A stretch of 64,000 bases of DNA, taken from positions 1,550,001 to 1,614,000 of the forward strand of contig NZ_VCIA01000001.1 in the NCBI RefSeq assembly GCF_005887555.1, given 5' to 3'. The notes below the pieces were generated by a model. The model saw only the letters and a list, made by a program, of their open reading frames with translations. It searched no databases and was not told where the DNA came from. Position numbers and translations under genes: made by a program. This document shows positions 58,112 to 64,000 of the stretch, one piece after another. Source of the DNA: Lentibacillus cibarius (lineage in GTDB: Bacteria; Bacillota; Bacilli; Bacillales; Amphibacillaceae). Position 1 is the stretch's first letter, and each line of letters starts with the position of its first letter.

Positions 58112-58370
58112 CCAATTAAGCCATGTCCAGCTCCAGCGCCCAGCAACTAGCAAACTTCCCACTCCTCCACTACGATAAGTCAAGTTCATCTAATCTTATT
58201 GCGGCTAGTAGGGAAGATCGGCTAAACCCGCCGCGACGCGCGGCAACGCCGACCCACCTGCGACGCGCAGGCGCAGTTTGTACGTTGCTACGACGCACAG
58301 GACGTGCTAGTGCAGGCGTTGTCACAGGACGTGACGGTTTTAGCCTGCAAGGGCGCTTACGCTTTTCTTA
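58112..58370. repeat. Long dispersed repeat, copy B, between murAB and the transaldolase gene
   Basis: The 465-bp gap between the two genes is mostly filled by this block, which shares GGCAACGCCGACCCACCTGC, GAAGATCGGCTAA and CAGCGCCCAGC with the block at 14.45-14.65 kb. It adds ACAGGACGTG twice and GCCTGCAAGGGCGCTTACGC at the end, where it touches the stop codon of the downstream gene, as copy A touches ykfD. Confidence 0.82.
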
Positions 58371-59003
58371 TTGGTTCCAGTCGGCAAGAAATTTTTCGAT
58401 TCCTTGGTCGGTCAGTGGGTGTTTCACGAGCTGGCCGAACACTTTGTATGGAATGGTGGCAATGTGTGCTCCATTTTTGGCTGCGTCCATCACATGCAAT
58501 GGGTGTCTGATTGAAGCGGCGATAATTTCTGTGTCAATATCGTGCAAGTCGAATATCTCCCTGATCGCTGCAATCAATTCCATGCCATCATGACCGATAT
58601 CATCTAGCCTGCCAAGGAAAGGCGACACATAGGATGCACCGGCACGTGCAGCCAAGAGTGCTTGATTAGCATTAAAAATCAAGGTGACATTCGTCTTGAT
58701 GTTCAGATCACTGAACGCTTTAACAGCTTTTAACCCTTCCAGTGTCATTGGTACTTTCACCGTGATATTCGGTGCGATTTCCGCCAATTCCTTGCCTTCT
58801 TTAATCATGCTTTGTGCATCTTCGGAAATGACCTCTGCACTGACAGATCCGGAAACTTCATCCGTAATTTCCTTCAGCCGTTCATGGAAGGAAACACCTT
58901 CTTTGGATACAAGACTCGGGTTTGTCGTTACTCCAGCTAAAACACCAAGCTCATTGGCAGACCGAATTTCCTCAATATTAGCGGTATCGACGAAAAATTT
59001 CAT
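58368..59003 (-). CDS. tal: Transaldolase / fructose-6-phosphate aldolase family protein
   Basis: A 211-residue class I aldolase. The Schiff-base lysine is in [53 protein letters not shown] and [20 protein letters not shown] are diagnostic of the small TalC/FSA type. In Bacillus this protein (YwjH) is the functional transaldolase of the pentose phosphate pathway. GAGGG precedes the ATG. The fbaA gene that adjoins it in B. subtilis is not here. Confidence 0.93.
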   Translation of the reverse strand: MKFFVDTANIEEIRSANELGVLAGVTTNPSLVSKEGVSFHERLKEITDEVSGSVSAEVISEDAQSMIKEGKELAEIAPNITVKVPMTLEGLKAVKAFSDLNIKTNVTLIFNANQALLAARAGASYVSPFLGRLDDIGHDGMELIAAIREIFDLHDIDTEIIAASIRHPLHVMDAAKNGAHIATIPYKVFGQLVKHPLTDQGIEKFLADWNQ

Positions 59004-59161
59004 CGATTAATCCCTCACTTTCAACAAAATATGTATCTTAATCGTTACTCAATCAGGGTTTGAGAGAAGCAATGACAACCACCTGATTAGACGCTCAAGT
59101 GTCACGCAACTAAATTTATCTATAGTATAAGAATACCAACAAGAAAGGAAAGTCGCAAGAA

Positions 59162-59204
59162 GAAAAAGTTGCAGGCACCCGCCCGATTGTTGGGCTGTAC
59201 CTGC
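59162..59204 (-). terminator. Terminator of spo0F
   Basis: GCAGGTACAGCCC and GGGCGGGTGCCTGC pair with one bulge; the minus strand continues AACTTTTTCTTCTT. Confidence 0.7.
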
Positions 59205-59325
59205 ATATGTCCATGGTTACCTTTGGCTACACCATTTTTAGCATTAAAAAACACTGCTAAAACATTGGCGCAGTATCAATTTGCATATGGATTATGTATG
59301 AATGCGTAAAAGTATCAGTATGTGA

Positions 59326-59685
59326 TTATCCCATAATGCATTTTGTGTACTCACAGATGTCTGTCACATTAAATGGCTTGGCGATGACTTTTTTAACCAT
59401 GCCAAACTGTTCTGATTCCTTTGCAAGATTCTCTGATAATCCGGACATGACAATTGCCGGGACAGTGATTTTCTCCTGTTCGAGCTGCTCAAGCACCTGC
59501 GCACCGTCAATAACAGGTAGCTTATAATCAAGCATAAGCAAATCAAACGTCCCCTCGTGCAACGAATCAAGTGCCTCCTTTCCGGTCTCCGCGGTTGTCA
59601 CTTGATAGCCTTCACTTGTTAGGATTTCTTTCAGCAACATGCGAATGCCCGGTTGATCATCTACTACCAATATGTGTTTTTTCAT
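59326..59685 (-). CDS. spo0F: Sporulation phosphorelay response regulator Spo0F
   Basis: A 119-residue single-domain receiver. The phosphoryl-accepting Asp53 lies in LLMLDYKLP, the acidic pair in ILVVDDQPGIRMLL and the conserved Lys103 in VIAKPF. Spo0F takes phosphate from sporulation kinases and passes it to Spo0B. The switch Thr is Ser here (VMSGLSEN) and the region before AKPF differs from B. subtilis, so the protein is somewhat diverged; its place beside pyrG supports the name. A methionine 16 codons upstream is rejected since it gives no family similarity. Confidence 0.88.
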   Translation of the reverse strand: MKKHILVVDDQPGIRMLLKEILTSEGYQVTTAETGKEALDSLHEGTFDLLMLDYKLPVIDGAQVLEQLEQEKITVPAIVMSGLSENLAKESEQFGMVKKVIAKPFNVTDICEYTKCIMG

Positions 59686-59868
59686 AACGTCTTGCCATCC
59701 CCCCAAACTTTTTAAACCACATTCAACCAACAAGTATACGTATATTAATTCTACACAAATTTTAAAAATCCTTCTTTTAAAAGAATATAAATACTGTGGT
59801 CTTGTTAATAACTGCGAAAATAATGGGGTTATTAAGGAAAAAGCTAGGACAGAACACCTTTAATAAAG

Positions 59869-59919
59869 GAAAAATCCGAACGATGATTCAGATATGATAT
59901 GAATCAGTTCGGATTTTTG
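59869..59919 (-). terminator. Terminator of pyrG
   Basis: AAAAATCCGAAC with GTTCGGATTTTT, plus an inner GATTCA/TGAATC stem, 50 bp past the pyrG stop. Its outer arms closely resemble those of the fabZ terminator. Confidence 0.87.
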
Positions 59920-59970
59920 CTTATTGACATAGCGCAGAAAAACACGAGAGACTCCCGCGGTGATCACTTG

Positions 59971-61578
<1,608 letters not shown>

Positions 61579-61710
61579 TCATCCCTCTTCCTTTTTTTAA
61601 AATGTTTATACCATGATGGTTGTTAGCTTCTGACGCACATATAGAAACATGCAGGTCTGACCTCGGTTTCTAGCGAGTGCCAACTTTTATATATGGTTAT
61701 CTCCAACACA

Positions 61711-61749
61711 CAAAAAGCGCTTCCCCTTAAAGATCAGGGGAAGCGCTTG
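61711..61749 (-). terminator. Terminator of rpoE
   Basis: AAGCGCTTCCCCT pairs perfectly with AGGGGAAGCGCTT around an 8-base loop, with five T on the minus strand, about 100 bp past rpoE. Confidence 0.88.
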
Positions 61750-61845
61750 GCGTAGCATCTTAACGAGCCCAATAAAAATTGTAATCATATCCGGGTGAAA
61801 AGTCAAGCAGCCGTTTCAAACTGGCTTGCTTCTGAACGTCTCACC

Positions 61846-62370
61846 TTATTTCTCTTCATCGTCACTTTCGGCTTTCTCACTGTCAAATTCTTGATCGAAT
61901 GCTTCATCCATATCATCACTTTCATCCAAATCAAGATCATCAACGTCATCATCGAGGAAATCATCGTCAATGGCCAAATCTTCTTCGGTAACATCCTGAT
62001 TTTTTGGCGTTTCCTCTTTTTCCTGTTTTTCCTGTTTTTCCTGTTTTTCCTCTTTTTTCTGTTTTTTCTTTTTCGACTTTTTCTTCGGTGTGGCAGCCAC
62101 TTCTTCGTCTATCTGTTCGACGGGATACCAGCGCTTCAGCCCCCAAATTCCTGCACTTGCATTGAGAAATCTGCCGTCAACCGTTAAATCTGTGTAAAAT
62201 TGTGCAATGAACTCATGTTTCTTTTCTTCAGTAAAACCTTTAAGGTCTGCTGTTTTGTCATAAAGCTCATTAAAATCCAATGCTCTCCGTTCATCCAGTA
62301 AAATTTCATGGGCCAATTCAAGCATTGATTTCACTTCAAGTTCTTCGCGGCTGTATTCCTTTATACTCAC
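61846..62370 (-). CDS. rpoE: RNA polymerase delta subunit
   Basis: A 174-residue accessory RNA polymerase subunit that improves recycling and specificity. The folded N-terminal HARE-HTH domain (about 1-90: ELAHEILLDERRALDFNELY, DLTVDGRFLNASAGIWGLKR) is followed by a Lys tract (KKKSKKKKQKK), an EKQEKQEK repeat and a long Asp/Glu tail. The Lys tract next to an acidic disordered tail is a known feature of Bacillus delta. The start is GTG 62370 after GGGAGTG. Confidence 0.94.
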   Translation of the reverse strand: MSIKEYSREELEVKSMLELAHEILLDERRALDFNELYDKTADLKGFTEEKKHEFIAQFYTDLTVDGRFLNASAGIWGLKRWYPVEQIDEEVAATPKKKSKKKKQKKEEKQEKQEKQEKEETPKNQDVTEEDLAIDDDFLDDDVDDLDLDESDDMDEAFDQEFDSEKAESDDEEK

Positions 62371-62607
62371 GATACCGCACTCCCTTTTCCATGTATTTCA
62401 TTAATCAAGGCTAGCATGCCTGATAGAAACGCCCTATACGCTTAAATCATACCATTCATTATAAACAAAACTCAATGAAATATGCCAGCGTAAACCGTGA
62501 AAAAGTAACAGTTAGAACAAGAAAGGCAGTGAGATAACGCGCGAGAAGCCTTCAACTGTATAGAACCGGTTGATTCTCTTAAGGCCCCGCCATAAATGAA
62601 GTGCCCA

Positions 62608-64000
62608 CTACATGTTCCGTCGATATTGACCGCCGACCTCGTACAATGCATTTGTGATCTGGCCGAGACTTGCCATCCGGACGGTTTCCATCAACTCCGC
62701 GAAAATGTTGCCTCCCGATGCCGCTGTTTCTTTCAGTCGATCAAGGGCCGCTTTTGCTTCTGCAGCATGGGCTTCCTGGAATTTCTGCAGTTCCGCGATC
62801 TGGTGCTCTTTTTCCTCTTTGGATGCACGCGCAAGCTCCATCGATTCCGTCTGTTCTTCTTCGGGCGGATTTGGATTCAGGTACGTATTCACACCGACAA
62901 TCGGTAATTCACCGGAATGTTTCATCCCTTCATAGTACATCGATTCTTCCTGGATCTTGCCACGCTGGTATTGGCGTTCCATCGCACCAAGGACCCCGCC
63001 GCGATCATTCATTTTTTCAAATTCCTGCAGCACCGCTTCCTCCACAAGGTCAGTGAGTTCCTCGACGATAAACGAACCTTGCAAGGAATTTTCCGTTTTG
63101 GTCAGCCCAAATTCTTTATTGATGATCATCTGGATTGCCATCGCCCGTCTGACGGATTCTTCTGTCGGTGTGGTAATCGCCTCGTCGTACGCATTCGTGT
63201 GCAAGGAGTTCGTGTTGTCCTGAATGGCTAAAAGTGCCTGCAGTGTCGTCCGGATATCATTAAAGTCCATTTCCTGTGCGTGCAGGGAGCGTCCTGACGT
63301 CTGGATATGGTACTTCAACTTCTGGCTCCGTTCGTTCGCCCCGTATTTATCGCGCATGACAATCGCCCAGATGCGACGGGCTACCCGGCCAATCACCGTA
63401 TATTCCGGATCAAGCCCGTTGGAGAAGAAGAAAGACAGGTTCCGTGCGAAATCATTCACATCCATACCTCTGCTCAAATAATACTCCACATACGTAAACC
63501 CGTTAGCAAGCGTAAAGGCCAGCTGGGTGATCGGGTTGGCCCCGGCTTCAGCGATATGGTAGCCGGAAATCGATACCGAATAATAGTTGCGAACCTGTTT
63601 ATCAATAAAGTACTCCTGAATATCCCCCATCATGCGCAAGGCAAATTCGGTGGAGAAAATGCATGTATTCTGGCCTTGATCCTCTTTTAAAATATCCGCC
63701 TGCACTGTACCACGGACGATGGAAATGGTGTCATCCCGCAGTTGTTCGTATTCTTCCTGTGTCGGTTCACGTCCGTTTTCATCTTTGAATTTCGCCACTT
63801 GCTGATCAATCGCCGTATTGAAAAACATCGCCAAAATAATCGGCGCCGGGCCGTTAATCGTCATCGATACGGACGTTTTCGGATCGGTCAGATCAAATCC
63901 GTCGAACAGCTTTTTCATATCATCGAGCGTACAGATACTGACCCCGCTCTCACCCACTTTTCCGTAAATATCCGGACGTGGCGCCGGGTCTTCCCCGTAC
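62608..64000 (-). CDS. icmF: Fused isobutyryl-CoA mutase IcmF, C-terminal part (5' end outside window)
   Basis: The frame is open to the window edge, giving the last ~464 residues. They contain the acyl-CoA mutase TIM barrel: [40 protein letters not shown] and [20 protein letters not shown], and the C-terminus [40 protein letters not shown] and the long linker are typical of IcmF, which fuses a B12 domain and a G-protein chaperone to the mutase, rather than of MutB. It interconverts isobutyryl-CoA and n-butyryl-CoA, or a related pair, with adenosylcobalamin. The upstream domains cannot be checked here. Confidence 0.85.
   Translation of the reverse strand, partial: YGEDPAPRPDIYGKVGESGVSICTLDDMKKLFDGFDLTDPKTSVSMTINGPAPIILAMFFNTAIDQQVAKFKDENGREPTQEEYEQLRDDTISIVRGTVQADILKEDQGQNTCIFSTEFALRMMGDIQEYFIDKQVRNYYSVSISGYHIAEAGANPITQLAFTLANGFTYVEYYLSRGMDVNDFARNLSFFFSNGLDPEYTVIGRVARRIWAIVMRDKYGANERSQKLKYHIQTSGRSLHAQEMDFNDIRTTLQALLAIQDNTNSLHTNAYDEAITTPTEESVRRAMAIQMIINKEFGLTKTENSLQGSFIVEELTDLVEEAVLQEFEKMNDRGGVLGAMERQYQRGKIQEESMYYEGMKHSGELPIVGVNTYLNPNPPEEEQTESMELARASKEEKEHQIAELQKFQEAHAAEAKAALDRLKETAASGGNIFAELMETVRMASLGQITNALYEVGGQYRRNM

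Noticed and set aside
59171..59204. ACAATCGGGCG in the spo0F terminator as another copy of the array repeat
   Set aside because: Only the first half matches; TTGAATAAG is absent and the sequence is explained by terminator pairing.

Overview
The window comes from the chromosome of a low- to mid-GC, spore-forming member of the Bacillaceae. The acidic tails on several proteins and the gene content suggest a halotolerant relative of Virgibacillus, Oceanobacillus or Lentibacillus; this is inferred from protein resemblance, not from any database search. Nearly all genes lie on the minus strand. Their order follows one Bacillus subtilis segment: fabZ, flhP, flhO, mbl, spoIIID, spoIIQ, spoIID, murAA, ywmB, ywzB, the atp operon, upp, glyA, ywlG-ywlF-ywlE, mntP, tsaC (ywlC), ywlB, spoIIR, prmC, prfA, tdk, rpmE, rho, glpX, murAB, tal, spo0F, pyrG, rpoE.

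Layout. 1-2.9 kb: the end of a split ThrE-type exporter, a small membrane protein, comK, an acidic lipoprotein and fabZ. 3-6.5 kb: an EpuA-like membrane protein, two flagellar rod/hook-type proteins and mbl. 6.6-9.3 kb: an insertion made of two large 21-bp minisatellites flanking a NERD-domain gene. 9.4-14.2 kb: spoIIID, an orphan AimR-like peptide receptor, spoIIQ and spoIID. 14.4-23.9 kb: a dpp-ykf island for import and breakdown of murein peptides, with a frameshift in dppC. 24-34.6 kb: murA, ywmB, ywzB and a complete atpIBEFHAGDC operon. 34.8-42.5 kb: a Vpr-like protease, mnaA, upp, glyA, ywlG, rpiB and an enlarged ywlE. 42.9-46.2 kb: an accessory stretch of eight small membrane-protein genes separated by a conserved GGGCGC-centred repeat, with a zeta-toxin relic at one end. 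46.5-64 kb: mntP, tsaC with a DnaA-box cluster, ywlB, spoIIR, prmC, prfA, tdk, rpmE2, rho, glpX, a second murA, a transaldolase, spo0F, pyrG, rpoE and the C-terminal part of an IcmF-type mutase that runs off the window.

Functionally the core is housekeeping (ATP synthesis, translation termination, nucleotide and wall-precursor synthesis) mixed with sporulation control (spoIIID, spoIIQ, spoIID, spoIIR, spo0F). The unusual content sits between these genes. First, a cassette-like array of tiny membrane-protein genes. Second, many intergenic minisatellites with unrelated sequences but the same 21-bp period. Third, a stand-alone AimR homologue without the N-terminal DNA-binding region and without a visible phage. 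Fourth, dispersed REP-like blocks that in places have entered the 3' ends of genes (tdk, prmC).
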